Shown: positions 23,211 to 33,049 of the stretch, in pieces
How the letters are laid out: every line of letters begins with the position of its first letter
Position numbering within the stretch: the first letter of the stretch is position 1
Origin: Bradyrhizobium sp. B124
GTDB lineage: Bacteria; Pseudomonadota; Alphaproteobacteria; Rhizobiales; Xanthobacteraceae
DNA: 64,000 nt
Direction: 5' to 3'
Assembly (NCBI RefSeq): GCF_038967635.1
Contig: NZ_CP152413.1
Location: 6,948,001 to 7,012,000 of the forward strand
Position numbers and translations under genes: made by a program
The notes under the pieces: generated by a model
What the model was told of the DNA's origin: nothing
Database searches by the model: none
What the model saw: the letters and a program-made list of their open reading frames with translations, nothing else

Positions 23211-26200
23211 TCGCGCAGCGCTTGCGCGTCGCGCGGCGAGACGTCGGGATACTCGGGATCCTCGCCGATATCAGGCAGGATCTTCCACGAGCGCGCGCAT
23301 TTGGTGCCGATCGCCTTCTCGACCACCACGGCGACGCCGGGCACGGCATCGAGGCGGAAGGCATTGGCCGGCGCCTCGCCCTCGCGCACCTCGTAGTTCG
23401 AGGTGATGCAGACCTCGGCGAGATCGATGTCGAACAACGTGGCCAGCATCTCGCGGTCGGCGATGTAGATCACCGGCGAGGCCTCGAGCGACGAGCCGAT
23501 CCGCTTGGCGGCGCGCTCGAGCTCGAGCGCACCGGTGACGACGCGGCGGACGTTGCGGATCGTCTCCCACTTCGCGGCGAGGGCGTCGTCGCGGAACTGC
23601 TCGAGACCTTCGGGGAACAGCGTGAGATGCACCGAGGGCTCGGCGTTCGGCCGGTACATCCGCCAGGCTTCGTCGGTGGTGAAGCTCAGGATCGGCGCCA
23701 GCCATTTCAGGATCGCGTCGCAGAGCAGGTCGATCGTGGTCAGTGCCGCCTTGCGCGCCACCGAGGACGGCGGGTCGCAATACAGCGTGTCCTTGCGGAT
23801 GTCGAAGTAGAACGCCGACAGCTCGGAGTTCATGAAGGCCGCGAGGCTTGCGACCACGGTCTTGTAGTCGAACGCCGCATAGGCCTTGCGGATCGTCTCG
23901 GTGTGGCCGGCTAGTTCGTGCAGCATCAGCCGTTCGAGTTCGGGCATCTCGGCGAAGGCGACCTTCTCGCTCGGCTTGAAATGGTGCAGCGTGCCGAGCA
24001 TCCAGCGGATCGAGTTGCGCAGCTTGCGGTAGGTCTCGATGGTGTTCTTCAGGATCTCCGGGCCGATGCGCTGGTCGTCGGCATAGTCGGTGGCGCAGAC
24101 CCAGAGGCGCAGGATATCCGCCCCGGAATCCTTGATCACCTTCTGCGGCTCGACCGTGTTGCCGAGCGACTTCGACATCTTGCGGCCGTTCTCGTCGAGC
24201 GTGAAGCCGTGGGTCAGCACGATGTCGTAAGGCGCGCGCCCGCGCGTGCCGGCGCTCTCCAGCAGCGACGAGTGGAACCAGCCGCGATGCTGGTCGCTTC
24301 CTTCCAGATACATCACGGTGTCATTGCCGCCGTCGATCTTGCGGACGATGTTGCCGAGCTGCGGGAAGTTCTGGCGGTCTTCCAGCACGAAAGCGTGCGT
24401 GGAGCCGGAATCGAACCAGACGTCGCAGATGTCGTCGACCTTCTTCCAGTTTTCCGACGCGCGGCTCCCGAGGAAGCGCTCGCGGGCGCCGTCCATGTAC
24501 CAGGCGTCGGCGCCTTCCTCCATGAATGCCTCGGTGATGCGCTGGTTGACGACCTCGTCCTGCAGGATCTCGGCCGAACCGTCGCTGTTCTCGCGCACGA
24601 ACACGGCGATCGGCACGCCCCAGGCGCGCTGGCGCGAGATCACCCAGTCGGGGCGGTTGGCGATCATGCCGTTGATGCGGTTCTCGCCGGCCGGCGGCAC
24701 CCATTGCGTGACCGAGATCGCCTGCAGCGCGCGGGCGCGCAGCGTGTCGCCCTTCTTGGCATGGCCATTCTCCGCGATGTCCATAGCCCCGGGCTTGCCC
24801 GGGGCGTCCACGATGGGTTTGTCCATCGCGATGAACCATTGCGGCGTGTTGCGGAAGATCACTGGCTTCTTGGAGCGCCAGGAATGCGGGTACTGGTGCT
24901 TGAGGCGGCCGCGCGCCAGCAGCTTGCCGGCCTCGATCAGCGCCTTGATCACCGCCTCGTTGGCATCGCCCTTCTCGCCCTTGTCGTTGAGCACGCGTTT
25001 GCCGGTGAAGCCCGGCGCCTGCGCGGTGTAGGCGCCGTTCTCGTCGACCGTGTAGGGGATCGCCGTCGGGATGCCGCGGGCATCGAGCTCGCGGGTGTTG
25101 GCCGTCCAGACGTCGAAGTCCTCGCGGCCGTGGCTCGGTGCGGTGTGCACGAAGCCGGTGCCGGTGTCGTCGGTGACATGCTCGCCGGCGAGCAGCGGCA
25201 CGGTGAATTCGTAGCCGCCGCCAAAGCCGCGCAGCGGATGGGCGCATTCCACCGCGTCCAGCGTGTCGCCGGGAATATCGCGGACCTTCTCAAAGGACGT
25301 GACGCGCGCCTGCTTGAACACTTCCGCGGCGAGCGCATCGGCCAGGATCAGGAGATCGCCGGTCTTCGCCCAATTGTCGGCGGGCGCATCCGTGACCTTG
25401 TAAAGGCCGTAGGCGATCTTCGGCGAGAACGAGATCGCCCGGTTGCCGGGCAGCGTCCACGGCGTGGTGGTCCAGATCACCACCGAGGCATTGGCCAGCG
25501 CGCCATGCGCCGGCGAGGTGACCGGGAATTTCACCCACACCATGTCGGAGGTGTAGTCCTCGTATTCGACCTCGGCTTCGGCAAGCGCGGTCTTCTCGAC
25601 CACGCTCCACATCACCGGCTTGGAGCCGCGATACAGCGTGCCGTTGGCGGCAAACTTCATCAGCTCGCGGGCGATCTGCGCCTCGGCCGGATAGCTCATG
25701 GTCTGATAGGGATGGTCCCAGTCGCCGATGATGCCGAGCCGCTTGAACTCCTCGCGCTGCACGTTGATCCAGTGCGTCGCATAGGCGCGGCATTCCCTGC
25801 GGAACGCGACCATCGCGGCGGAGTCGCGGAAGTCGGGCTTCTGCTTGCCCTTGGAGCGGTAGTTCTCCTCCTCGATCTTCCATTCGATCGGCAGGCCGTG
25901 GCAATCCCAGCCCGGCACGTAGTTGGAGTCGAAGCCGAGCATCTGCTGGCTCTTGGTCACGACGTCCTTGAGGATCTTGTTCAGCGCGTGGCCGATATGG
26001 ATGTTGCCGTTGGCGTAGGGCGGGCCGTCGTGCAGCACGAATTTGGCGCGGCCCTCGGCTTCCCGGCGGAGCCTGTCGTAGAGGCCGATGTCGTTCCAGT
26101 ATTTCAGGATTTCCGGCTCGCGCTGGGGCAGGCCGGCGCGCATCGGGAATTCCGTCTGCGGCAGGTAAAGGGTCTTGGAATAGTCCCTAACGTTAGTCTT

Positions 26201-26233
26201 TTGGGCGTCGGTCTTTTGCGGCTTGTCGGACAT
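23183..26233 (-). CDS. ileS: Isoleucyl-tRNA synthetase
   Basis: A 1016-residue class I synthetase. The HIGH motif is [15 protein letters not shown] and the KMSKS motif is in [14 protein letters not shown]; the editing domain is indicated by [16 protein letters not shown]. The C-terminus lacks the Cys-rich zinc finger seen in E. coli IleRS and ends soon after [13 protein letters not shown]. It charges tRNA-Ile and clears Val-tRNA-Ile. It overlaps the start of lspA by 28 bp and is the head of the ileS-lspA unit. Confidence 0.98.
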   Translation of the reverse strand: MSDKPQKTDAQKTNVRDYSKTLYLPQTEFPMRAGLPQREPEILKYWNDIGLYDRLRREAEGRAKFVLHDGPPYANGNIHIGHALNKILKDVVTKSQQMLGFDSNYVPGWDCHGLPIEWKIEEENYRSKGKQKPDFRDSAAMVAFRRECRAYATHWINVQREEFKRLGIIGDWDHPYQTMSYPAEAQIARELMKFAANGTLYRGSKPVMWSVVEKTALAEAEVEYEDYTSDMVWVKFPVTSPAHGALANASVVIWTTTPWTLPGNRAISFSPKIAYGLYKVTDAPADNWAKTGDLLILADALAAEVFKQARVTSFEKVRDIPGDTLDAVECAHPLRGFGGGYEFTVPLLAGEHVTDDTGTGFVHTAPSHGREDFDVWTANTRELDARGIPTAIPYTVDENGAYTAQAPGFTGKRVLNDKGEKGDANEAVIKALIEAGKLLARGRLKHQYPHSWRSKKPVIFRNTPQWFIAMDKPIVDAPGKPGAMDIAENGHAKKGDTLRARALQAISVTQWVPPAGENRINGMIANRPDWVISRQRAWGVPIAVFVRENSDGSAEILQDEVVNQRITEAFMEEGADAWYMDGARERFLGSRASENWKKVDDICDVWFDSGSTHAFVLEDRQNFPQLGNIVRKIDGGNDTVMYLEGSDQHRGWFHSSLLESAGTRGRAPYDIVLTHGFTLDENGRKMSKSLGNTVEPQKVIKDSGADILRLWVCATDYADDQRIGPEILKNTIETYRKLRNSIRWMLGTLHHFKPSEKVAFAEMPELERLMLHELAGHTETIRKAYAAFDYKTVVASLAAFMNSELSAFYFDIRKDTLYCDPPSSVARKAALTTIDLLCDAILKWLAPILSFTTDEAWRMYRPNAEPSVHLTLFPEGLEQFRDDALAAKWETIRNVRRVVTGALELERAAKRIGSSLEASPVIYIADREMLATLFDIDLAEVCITSNYEVREGEAPANAFRLDAVPGVAVVVEKAIGTKCARSWKILPDIGEDPEYPDVSPRDAQALREWKALGVTA

Positions 26234-26445
26234 AAAAGCTCTGATTTGGCAGGTGCGGGCGCGGAAACGCGATCAATCGCGGGTGAAACGACGAAGTCCC
26301 GGTCTTGCGCCGAGCCTTCAAGCTCAGGCGGAAGCCGGGCCGCTAATCCGTATGATGCGCCGCGAAAACATGGGGTTTCCATAGCAGCCGGACGGGGAAA
26401 TCGCAAAGCCCCCGCCGTCGGCAAATCCAGCCCCGCCGGGCCGCC

Positions 26446-26994
26446 CTAAGCCTGCCGCGGCCGGGCCGGATTTCCCGCCACAGTGGCGCCGGGGGCGACG
26501 TCCCGCGTTACCACGCTGCCGGCCCCGACCAGGGCGCCGTCGCCTATCGTGACGCCGGGCAGGATGATGGCACCGCCGCCAATCCAGACGTCGCTGCCGA
26601 TCCGGATCGGGCGGCCGAACTCGAGCCCGGCGCGCCGGGTCGCAGCGTCGCGCGGGTGGTCGGCGGTATAGATCTGCACCGCGGGTCCGATCTGGGTACG
26701 ATCGCCGATCGTGACCTCGACGACGTCGAGGATCACGCAATTGAAGTTGAGGAACACGCCGTCGCCGAGGCTGATATTGCTGCCGTAGTCGCAGAAGAAC
26801 GGCGGCCGGATCACGGCGTCCTTGCCGACCTTTCGGAAGCGCGCGGAAAGCAGCGCGTGCAACTCGGCTGCGGACGATGCGCCTGAGGCGTTGTAGCGCG
26901 CCATCCAATGTTCCGCCGCGGTATGGTCGGCGGCGAGCTCTGCATCCGGGCGATAGAGCTCGCCCGCCAGCATTTTCTCTTTCTCTGTCTTCAA
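26446..26994 (-). CDS. Sugar O-acetyltransferase (Maa/NodL/LacA type)
   Basis: A 182-residue left-handed beta-helix acetyltransferase. The N-terminal EKEKMLAGELYRPDAELAAD is the Maa domain; hexapeptide repeats run from about residue 60 to the end (GVTIGDGALVGAGSVVTRD), and the catalytic His is in IYTADHPRDA. It transfers acetyl from acetyl-CoA to a sugar hydroxyl. It overlaps the ribF stop by 4 bp, so it is translated from the ribF mRNA, although the two have no known functional tie. NodL itself is similar, but no nod genes are near. Confidence 0.9.
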   Translation of the reverse strand: MKTEKEKMLAGELYRPDAELAADHTAAEHWMARYNASGASSAAELHALLSARFRKVGKDAVIRPPFFCDYGSNISLGDGVFLNFNCVILDVVEVTIGDRTQIGPAVQIYTADHPRDAATRRAGLEFGRPIRIGSDVWIGGGAIILPGVTIGDGALVGAGSVVTRDVAPGATVAGNPARPRQA

Positions 26995-27986
26995 TCAATC
27001 ACTCCGAGCTGCGGGAACGCGTCCGGCGCTGCGGCCAATGCCGCGCGCGCCCTGGCGCTGTCGTCATCCATCTGGCGTATCAACGCCTCGATGGTGTCGA
27101 ATTTCAGCTCTTCGCGAATGAAACTGATGAAGGCGACATCGAGCACCGTGTCGTAGAGATCGCCCTTGAAGTCGAACAGGAACACTTCGAGCAGCGGCGC
27201 GCCGTTGTCGAAGGTCGGCCGGCGTCCGAAGCTTGCGACGCCATCGAACCGCACCTTGTCGTTTCCTTTGTCCTTGCTCTGGGCCTTGCCGACCCGCACC
27301 GCGTAGATGCCGTGCTTCAAGCCGCAATGCTTGTCGAGGCGGATGTTGGCCGTGGGGTAACCGAGGTCGCGGCCGCGCTTCTCGCCATGGATCACCTTGC
27401 CGGTCGCAAACCACGGCCCGCCCAGCATCGTGGTGGCGTCGTCGACCTGGCCTTCGGCGAGCGCCATGCGGATGGCGCTGGAGGAGACCGGGCGCTCCTC
27501 GATGTCGACATGGGCCTGCACATCGACCTCGATGCCGAGCCGCGGCGCTTCGCTGACGAGCAGGCTCGGCGAGCCGACCCGGCCCTTGCCGAAATGGAAG
27601 TCGTAGCCGACCGCGATCCCGCTGATGCCGAGCCGGCCGATCAGGTCATGGTGAATGAAGTCCTGCGCCGTGGTCCCGGCGCGCGACTTGTCGAAGGTCA
27701 TCACGACGGCGCCGGCGAGCCCGGTGGCCGCGAGCAGCCGCAGCTTGTTGGTCTCGTCCGTGAGACGGAATTGCGGGGTGTTCGGGCTGAAGAAACTGCG
27801 CGGATGCGGTTCGAAGGTCACGGCGAGCGCGGGCACGCCGTGCGTCTTGCCCATCGCTAGCGCCGCGCCGATCACGGCGCGGTGACCGAGATGGACGCCG
27901 TCGAAATTTCCCATCGCGACCACGGCGCCCTTCGGAATTGCGCTTTCGGGCGTGTTGTCGCGGATAACGGTAAAGCCGGTGCTCAT
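26991..27986 (-). CDS. ribF: Bifunctional riboflavin kinase / FAD synthetase
   Basis: A 331-residue protein that makes FMN and then FAD. The N-terminal nucleotidyltransferase has GNFDGVHLGHRAVIG with the HxGH motif, and the FAD synthetase signature (VSSSAIRMAL) is present. The C-terminal riboflavin kinase domain has GYPTANIRL and the Glu-containing LLEVFLFDFKGDLYD. It starts an operon with the O-acetyltransferase. A lumazine synthase under an FMN riboswitch, which feeds the same pathway, lies at 53604. Confidence 0.96.
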   Translation of the reverse strand: MSTGFTVIRDNTPESAIPKGAVVAMGNFDGVHLGHRAVIGAALAMGKTHGVPALAVTFEPHPRSFFSPNTPQFRLTDETNKLRLLAATGLAGAVVMTFDKSRAGTTAQDFIHHDLIGRLGISGIAVGYDFHFGKGRVGSPSLLVSEAPRLGIEVDVQAHVDIEERPVSSSAIRMALAEGQVDDATTMLGGPWFATGKVIHGEKRGRDLGYPTANIRLDKHCGLKHGIYAVRVGKAQSKDKGNDKVRFDGVASFGRRPTFDNGAPLLEVFLFDFKGDLYDTVLDVAFISFIREELKFDTIEALIRQMDDDSARARAALAAAPDAFPQLGVID

Positions 27987-28110
27987 GTCAGGTATTCTTC
28001 AAGGATTCTTAAGCATGATTGGTGCGGGCCGGACCGTGACGCGGCGGCGGCGTGGAAGTCAAGCATAGCGAAAATCGCGTCAAATCCGTAACAATCCGGA
28101 TTCAGCCGGT

Positions 28111-28127
28111 TAACGCGCTGTTTAACG
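28111..28127. promoter_or_regulatory. CtrA-like site upstream of cheY (non-standard spacing)
   Basis: TTAACGCGCTGTTTAAC contains TTAA and TTAAC separated by 8 bases; the CtrA consensus is 7. It lies 74 bp before the cheY start. Chemotaxis and flagellar genes are common CtrA targets in alphaproteobacteria, so the site is suggestive only. Confidence 0.3.
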
Positions 28128-28200
28128 CCTGCTGTTAGTCGTTGGCGGAAAGCTGCGTTTGTGCAGAAGCCAAGTTGCGTTAGTGGTTTTGGGGGGAAAG

Positions 28201-28596
28201 ATGGCGGTTGATTTGTCCATGCCGGTTCTGGTGGTTGATGATTACAGCACCATGATCCGCATCATCCGGAATCTTCTCAAGCAGCTTGGATTCGAGAATA
28301 TCGACGACGCCTCCGATGGCTCTGCGGCGCTCAACAAGATGCGCGGCAAGAAGTATGGCCTGGTGATTTCCGACTGGAACATGGAGCCGATGACCGGCTA
28401 CGACTTGCTCAAGGAAGTCCGCGCCGATCCCAATCTCGCGACCACGCCCTTCATCATGATCACGGCGGAATCCAAGACCGAGAACGTGATCGCGGCCAAG
28501 AAGGCCGGCGTGAACAACTACATCGTCAAGCCGTTCAACGCGGCGACGCTGAAGACCAAGATCGAGGCGGTCTTCCCGGACATGGCGACGGCGTAA
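28201..28596 (+). CDS. Single-domain CheY-type response regulator
   Basis: A 131-residue receiver domain with no output domain. Acidic pocket D13-D14 (VLVVDDYS), phospho-acceptor D58 (VISDWNMEP), T88 (MITAESK) and K110 (YIVKPFNAATLKTK) are all in place. The WNMEP after the Asp is the CheY-family form. It may bind a flagellar motor switch or act as a phosphate sink. No cheA or other che genes are near, so it is an orphan here. The ATG at 28201 follows GGGGGGAAAG; an upstream ATG at 28159 is less likely. Confidence 0.93.
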   Translation: MAVDLSMPVLVVDDYSTMIRIIRNLLKQLGFENIDDASDGSAALNKMRGKKYGLVISDWNMEPMTGYDLLKEVRADPNLATTPFIMITAESKTENVIAAKKAGVNNYIVKPFNAATLKTKIEAVFPDMATA

Positions 28597-28698
28597 GACG
28601 CTCGTCCGTCGCATCACAATTCATCCTCATCTCATTGCGCGTCAGCGAATGCCCAGCGTCGCCTCACCGTCACCCCCGCGCAACGGCTTTGCCGTTGT

Positions 28699-28801
28699 CG
28701 CTGGAGGAGCCGCGAAGCGGCGTCTCGAAGGGTCGACGGCCCGGCTGGTGGCCGTGCATCCTTCGAGACGCGCGCTAGAGCGCGCTCCTCAGGATGACGG
28801 A
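28699..28801. repeat. Intergenic palindrome related to the IS-interrupted repeat
   Basis: Inverted arms GGCGTCTCGAAGG / CCTTCGAGACGCG around GGCCCGGCTGGTGGCC, ending CTCCTCAGGATGACGG. It matches the reconstructed element at 6209-6220 plus 7157-7253. With the following repeat it fills most of the 560-bp gap between cheY and the HAD gene. Confidence 0.75.
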
Positions 28802-28935
28802 CTGAAGCATTGCATAATTTCGGAATATTAGAAGAATATCCCTGAGTTGCCCGACGAGTCAAGTCGGCTGGTCGAACGTCGGCCGCCGCCGGCTACTTTG
28901 CATGGGGTTGTTTTCGATATTTTGGCAGCGCGCCC

Positions 28936-29144
28936 CTTCACCTCGCCCCGCTTGCGGGGAGAGGCATAGGCCGCCTGCGGCGGCCGTGCCTAAGAACGCC
29001 GAAGCAGAGCTTCGGCTATGTCGCATGCAGCGTAGCGAAATGCGATCCGGGTGAGGGGGTACAGGTCTCACGGCGTTCAGAGTTCGCGGAAGCGGCCCCT
29101 CACCCCAACCCTCTCCCCGCAAGGGCGGGGCGAGGGAGCGCAGC
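28936..29144. repeat. Dispersed ~205-bp repeat, second copy
   Basis: This is the second copy of the element at 14116-14319, with the same order of blocks: CCTCGCCCCGCTTGCGGGG, AGGCATAGGCCGCC, AAGAACGCCGAAGC, GGGTGAGGGGG, CCTCACCCCAACCCTCTCCC, GGGGCGAGGGAGCGCAG. It ends 12 bp before the HAD gene's stop codon. No gene is seen in 28597-29155. Confidence 0.85.
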
Positions 29145-29155
29145 AGCGCTAGCCG

Positions 29156-30010
29156 CTACCACTTCAGCTCGCGCATCAGCGCGCGGGGCGGATGGCCGAA
29201 CAATTCCTTCACCGAGGCGGGGTCGAGCTGCTCGATGCCCTCGAACTGCTCAGAATGGATGCCGCGGGTGACGAACAGGAGATCGATGCCGAAGCCGTGG
29301 GCGCCGGTGAGATCGGTGCGCACGGAATCGCCGATCGCGAGCACGCGGCTGAGTTCGGTCGGACGCCCGCGACGTTCCGCGGCCAGCGCCATGGCGCGCT
29401 CGTAGATCGGCCGGTGCGGCTTGCCGTAGAACACCGACTCGCCGCCGAGCTCGCGATAGAGTTCGGCAACCGCGCCGGCGCAATAGATCAGCCGGTCGCC
29501 GCGCTCGACCACGATGTCCGGATTGGCGCAGACCAGCGTCAGCTTGCGTTCGAGCGCCTTCAGCAGCGTGTCGCGATAATCCTCGGCGGATTCGGTTTCG
29601 TCGTCGAACAGGCCTGTGCAGATGATGTAGTCGGCCTGCTCCAGCGGCACCAATGTGGCGTCGAGGCCGCGATGGATCGAGCTGTCGCGCTCCGGGCCGA
29701 TCCAGAATATTTTCTGACCGGGATGATCGGCCACGAAGTGGCGCGTCAGATCGCCCGAGGAGACGATCGCATCATAGGTCTCGTCGGCGACGCCGAGCTT
29801 GCGCAGCTGGCGCTGTACTGAGTCAGCTGGACGCGGCGCGTTGGTGATCAGGATGACGGTGCCGCCCTGCTGGCGGAACGTGTGCAGCGCTTCACAGGCC
29901 TCGGGAAAGGATTCGAGCCCGTTGTGCACGACGCCCCAGATGTCCGACAGCACGACGTCGACGTCGCCAGTGAGGTCGCGCAGCCGCTCCACGAAACGCA
30001 GCGATGTCAT
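29156..30010 (-). CDS. HAD-superfamily class IIA hydrolase (TIGR01459 type)
   Basis: A 284-residue NagD-like phosphatase. Motif I is VVLSDIWGVVHNGLES, with the nucleophile Asp kept and the second Asp replaced by Trp, as usual for this subfamily. Motif II is VILITNAPRP and the late motif is VLAIGDSVRTDLTGAHGFGID. The class IIA cap domain lies between (DETESAEDYRDTLLKALERK). The substrate is unknown, probably a small phosphorylated metabolite. It is followed upstream (15 bp) by the EAL gene on the same strand. Confidence 0.88.
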   Translation of the reverse strand: MTSLRFVERLRDLTGDVDVVLSDIWGVVHNGLESFPEACEALHTFRQQGGTVILITNAPRPADSVQRQLRKLGVADETYDAIVSSGDLTRHFVADHPGQKIFWIGPERDSSIHRGLDATLVPLEQADYIICTGLFDDETESAEDYRDTLLKALERKLTLVCANPDIVVERGDRLIYCAGAVAELYRELGGESVFYGKPHRPIYERAMALAAERRGRPTELSRVLAIGDSVRTDLTGAHGFGIDLLFVTRGIHSEQFEGIEQLDPASVKELFGHPPRALMRELKW

Positions 30011-30025
30011 GATGCGAACTGCCGG

Positions 30026-31438
30026 TCAGTTGGGCCCGAGCGCGCGGCGCGCCAGCGCGGCGCTGCCGGTTGCGCGCGGTGGCGCTGCGGGGCTGGAGAC
30101 GGGTGCGGAAGTGCCGGCGCCATTGAGGTCCTGGGGCTTGGTCTGCGGTGCCTCGGCGGTAGCAGATGCCCCTTCCGGCCGCAACGGTCGCGGGGGGGCG
30201 AACAGGAAGCCCTGGCCGAACCGAACATCGTAGTCGAGCAGGTCGACCACCGAGCGCTCGCCCTCGATCCGTTCGGCGATCAGGTCGATGCCGAAGCGGC
30301 CGAGCAGGTCGGACAGATCGGAGGGATCGATGTCGCTGGTCGCGCTCTGCCTGGCGTCGAGCAGCAGCGCGGCCGGCACCTTGATGAAGCGGACGCCGCG
30401 ATCGGCGAGCTCGCGCGGCTCGAGGCGGAGGTCGCTGACGTGGTCGATCGAGAACCGGTAGCCGCGCTGCGACAGCGCCGCGAGATTCTCGCTTTCGACC
30501 GGGCCGAGATTGCGGAAGGTCGCCTGCTTGAACTCGAGCACGAAGGAGGGTGCCAGCGCGCGGTTGGCCTCGAGGAAGTCGAGACACTGGGTGAAGTGCT
30601 GGGGGCTCGACAGCGTCGCCGCCGAGACGTTGCAGAACACGCCGACATCCTTGCTGCGGATCATCAGGCGGCGCAGCACCTGGACGCAGCGAAGCATCAC
30701 CATGTGGTCGATGCGGCCGATCAGGCCGCCGATCTCGGCCGCCTCGATGAAATCGTCGGCGGCAAGCACCTGGTCGCGCTCGTCGCGCAGCCGCGTCACC
30801 GCCTCGTAGTAGCGCACCTTGCGCTGCGGCAGCGTCACCATCGGCTGCAGGTAGATGTCGAGGCGGTTCTCGTCGATGGCGTGCCTGACCGCGGCAATGA
30901 GCTGGGTCTGGCTGCGTGAGATCGGCGATGGGGGCGCAACCGGCGGCGCGGGCGCAAACACGACGGTCGGAGCCGGCGGGACCGGTTGCAGCAGATCGTC
31001 GCGCGGCGCGGCGACCGGCGGCGCTACGGGAGCTGCCGCCAGCAAATCCTCATGATGGGCGACGGACGCCGCAAGCTGCCGGACCAGGCCGCCAAGTTCG
31101 TTGATCTCGCCGGCCATGCCCTGGATCCGGTCGGCGCCGGTGGAGTTCGCCGAGGCGACGCGGCCTTCGACCGCGGCCAGCCGGCGGCCGAATTCGGCGA
31201 CCTGGCGGGCGAGGTCGGCGGTGCCGCGCGACAGATCCGCAATCTGGCCGCCGACGTCGCTGCGGTCGCGGAGCCGCATCGAGACGGCGTTGTAGAGGAT
31301 CAGGCAGGTGAGGGCGGTGAGCGCCACGATCGCCGATTCCGATCCGCTGATGCCCGCCACCGAATACAGCACGAAGCCGAGCGAGGCTGCGACCAGCACC
31401 ATGCAGATGGCGATGAAGATCGTCGAAATGCGAATCAT
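30026..31438 (-). CDS. TipF-like membrane protein with degenerate EAL domain
   Basis: A 470-residue protein. Two membrane helices (about 5-27 and 34-52) are followed by a coiled coil (about 60-130), a Pro/Ala linker (about 135-175) and a C-terminal EAL domain (about 180-425). EAL is EAV with its Arg (YYEAVTRLRD); the Asn (FCNVSAATL), Glu (VLEFKQA), Lys (FIKVPAA) and final Glu (IAERIE) are kept, but DDFG is IDHV, losing the second metal-binding Asp. The layout matches Caulobacter TipF, a c-di-GMP receptor for flagellar assembly. A binding rather than hydrolytic role is inferred. Confidence 0.8.
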   Translation of the reverse strand: MIRISTIFIAICMVLVAASLGFVLYSVAGISGSESAIVALTALTCLILYNAVSMRLRDRSDVGGQIADLSRGTADLARQVAEFGRRLAAVEGRVASANSTGADRIQGMAGEINELGGLVRQLAASVAHHEDLLAAAPVAPPVAAPRDDLLQPVPPAPTVVFAPAPPVAPPSPISRSQTQLIAAVRHAIDENRLDIYLQPMVTLPQRKVRYYEAVTRLRDERDQVLAADDFIEAAEIGGLIGRIDHMVMLRCVQVLRRLMIRSKDVGVFCNVSAATLSSPQHFTQCLDFLEANRALAPSFVLEFKQATFRNLGPVESENLAALSQRGYRFSIDHVSDLRLEPRELADRGVRFIKVPAALLLDARQSATSDIDPSDLSDLLGRFGIDLIAERIEGERSVVDLLDYDVRFGQGFLFAPPRPLRPEGASATAEAPQTKPQDLNGAGTSAPVSSPAAPPRATGSAALARRALGPN

Positions 31439-31614
31439 GTCGCGCGCCCGCGCCCTCTCTCCGAACGTCCCCGGAGCGCAAGTTTAGCACCATTGTTGAT
31501 TCGACGGGCCAGCGATCTTCCGAACCGGCTGGAACTGCACACGATTTTCGCTTCGTCTTGGTCGGCCTCGAAGTCGGGCTCCGTAATAGACCGGAGCCGG
31601 CCGCGGCGTGCCGG

Positions 31615-32574
31615 TCAGAGGTCGGCGGCCGCGATCCAGAACACCTCGCCCTCGGAGTCCTCGGTGTCGAGCCAGAGCAGCGGCAGGTTGGGATAGGCGG
31701 CCTCGAGATTGTCGCGGCCGCGGCCGATCTCGCAGAGCAGCCCGCCTTGCGGGGTCAGATGCTGCTTGGCCTCATCGAGCAGGCGGCGGACGATGTCGAG
31801 CCCGTCAGCACCGCCGTCGAACGCGATCTTCGGCTCGGCGCGGCACTCGCGCGGCAGCGCGGCCATGCCCTCGGCATCGACATAGGGCGGGTTCGAAATG
31901 ATGAGATCGTAGCTGACGTCGCCGAGCGGCTTGAACAGGTCGCCGCGATGGAGTGTGAGGCGGTCGTCGAGGCCGTAGTCGGCGACATTGCGCGCGGCGA
32001 CTTCGAGCGCATCCTTTGAGATATCCACCGCGTCGACAGCGGCGTTGGCGAAATGCCGGGCGGCGAGGATCGCAAGGCAGCCGGAGCCGGTGCAGAGATC
32101 GAGCACGCCCTCGACCTGCTCGGGATCGCCGATCAGCGAGGTGCCGTCCTCGTCGCCGCCGAAATGCGAATCCAGCAATTCGCCGATGAAGGAGCGCGGC
32201 ACGATGGTGCGCTCGTCGACATAGAACGGCAGGCCGCGCATATAGACCTTGTTGACGAGATAGGCGGCCGGCTTTCGCGTCGCGATCCGTCGTTCGATCA
32301 GGTCGAGGATCTGCTTGCCTTCGGCGACGGTGACGCGCGCGGTCGCGAAGGTCTCGAACTGGTCGGGATGCAAATGCAGCGTCTCGCAGATCAGGAACGC
32401 GGCTTCGGCCACCGGATCGGTGGTGCCGTGCGCGAACACGAGTTTTGCCGCGTTGAAGCGGCTGACCGCGTAGCGCAGGAAATCGAACAGGGTGTGAAGC
32501 TCGCCGGCGCCGACCTTGGGCGCTTTCGGCACGGCGGGGCTGCGCCTGGCCGGCACTTTGCTGCGCTTCGCCAT
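31615..32574 (-). CDS. prmB: 50S ribosomal protein L3 N5-glutamine methyltransferase
   Basis: A 319-residue class I methyltransferase of the HemK family. SAM motif I is VLDLCTGSGCLAILAARHF and the catalytic motif is LIISNPPYVDAEGM. The helical N-terminal region and PRSFIGELLDSHF motif place it with PrmB (L3 Gln) rather than PrmC (release factors). A short Lys/Arg/Pro-rich leader (AKRSKVPARRSPAVPKAPK) precedes the domain. Its ATG overlaps the moaE stop region by one base. It is co-transcribed with moaE, moaD, pgsA and perhaps uvrC. Confidence 0.9.
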   Translation of the reverse strand: MAKRSKVPARRSPAVPKAPKVGAGELHTLFDFLRYAVSRFNAAKLVFAHGTTDPVAEAAFLICETLHLHPDQFETFATARVTVAEGKQILDLIERRIATRKPAAYLVNKVYMRGLPFYVDERTIVPRSFIGELLDSHFGGDEDGTSLIGDPEQVEGVLDLCTGSGCLAILAARHFANAAVDAVDISKDALEVAARNVADYGLDDRLTLHRGDLFKPLGDVSYDLIISNPPYVDAEGMAALPRECRAEPKIAFDGGADGLDIVRRLLDEAKQHLTPQGGLLCEIGRGRDNLEAAYPNLPLLWLDTEDSEGEVFWIAAADL

Positions 32575-33041
32575 CAGGATTTGGTCCAGCGCGCGGCCGC
32601 CGCGTCGTCATGGCCCTGCGCCTCGATCCAGCTCGCGCCGCGCGCGCTCTCCTCACGCTTCCAGAACGGTGCGTTGGTCTTGAGATAGTCCATCAGGAAC
32701 TCGGCTGCCTCGAACGCGGCCTGCCGGTGCGCCGAGGCGGTCACGACCAGCACGATGTTCTCGCCCGGCGCGATGCGGCCGAAGCGGTGGATGATGGTGA
32801 GGCCCTGCAACGGCCAGCGCGCCAGCGCCTCGTCGGCGTGGCGTGCAATCTCGGCTTCCGCCATGCCGGGGTAATGTTCGAGCGTCAGCGCGGCGATCGG
32901 CTCGCCCTGCTCGCTGCCGCGGCAAATGCCACTGAAGCTGACGACCGCGCCGACATCGGTGCGGCCCTTGCTTAAGGCGGCAATCTCCTGCGCGACGTCG
33001 AAGTCGGCTTGCTGGATGCGGATGGTCGCTGCGATAGCCAT
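32574..33041 (-). CDS. moaE: Molybdopterin synthase catalytic subunit
   Basis: A 155-residue MoaE, which inserts sulfur into cyclic pyranopterin phosphate to give molybdopterin, using thiocarboxylated MoaD. Family motifs are GAVVSFSGICRG, LEHYPGMAEAEI, IIHRFGRIAPGENIV and the Lys-containing APFWKRE near the C-terminus. moaD lies immediately upstream (8 bp), so the two subunits of the synthase are made together. Confidence 0.95.
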   Translation of the reverse strand: MAIAATIRIQQADFDVAQEIAALSKGRTDVGAVVSFSGICRGSEQGEPIAALTLEHYPGMAEAEIARHADEALARWPLQGLTIIHRFGRIAPGENIVLVVTASAHRQAAFEAAEFLMDYLKTNAPFWKREESARGASWIEAQGHDDAAAARWTKS

Positions 33042-33049
33042 GAGAAGAT

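Noticed and set aside
23918..26449. 843-codon plus-strand open frame opposite ileS
   Set aside because: Ordinary high-GC antisense shadow; ileS on the minus strand has complete synthetase motifs.
26446..26994. NodL (Nod-factor acetyltransferase) and hence a symbiosis region
   Set aside because: The sequence fits the general Maa/LacA acetyltransferase family, and no nod, nif or fix genes or nod boxes are present.
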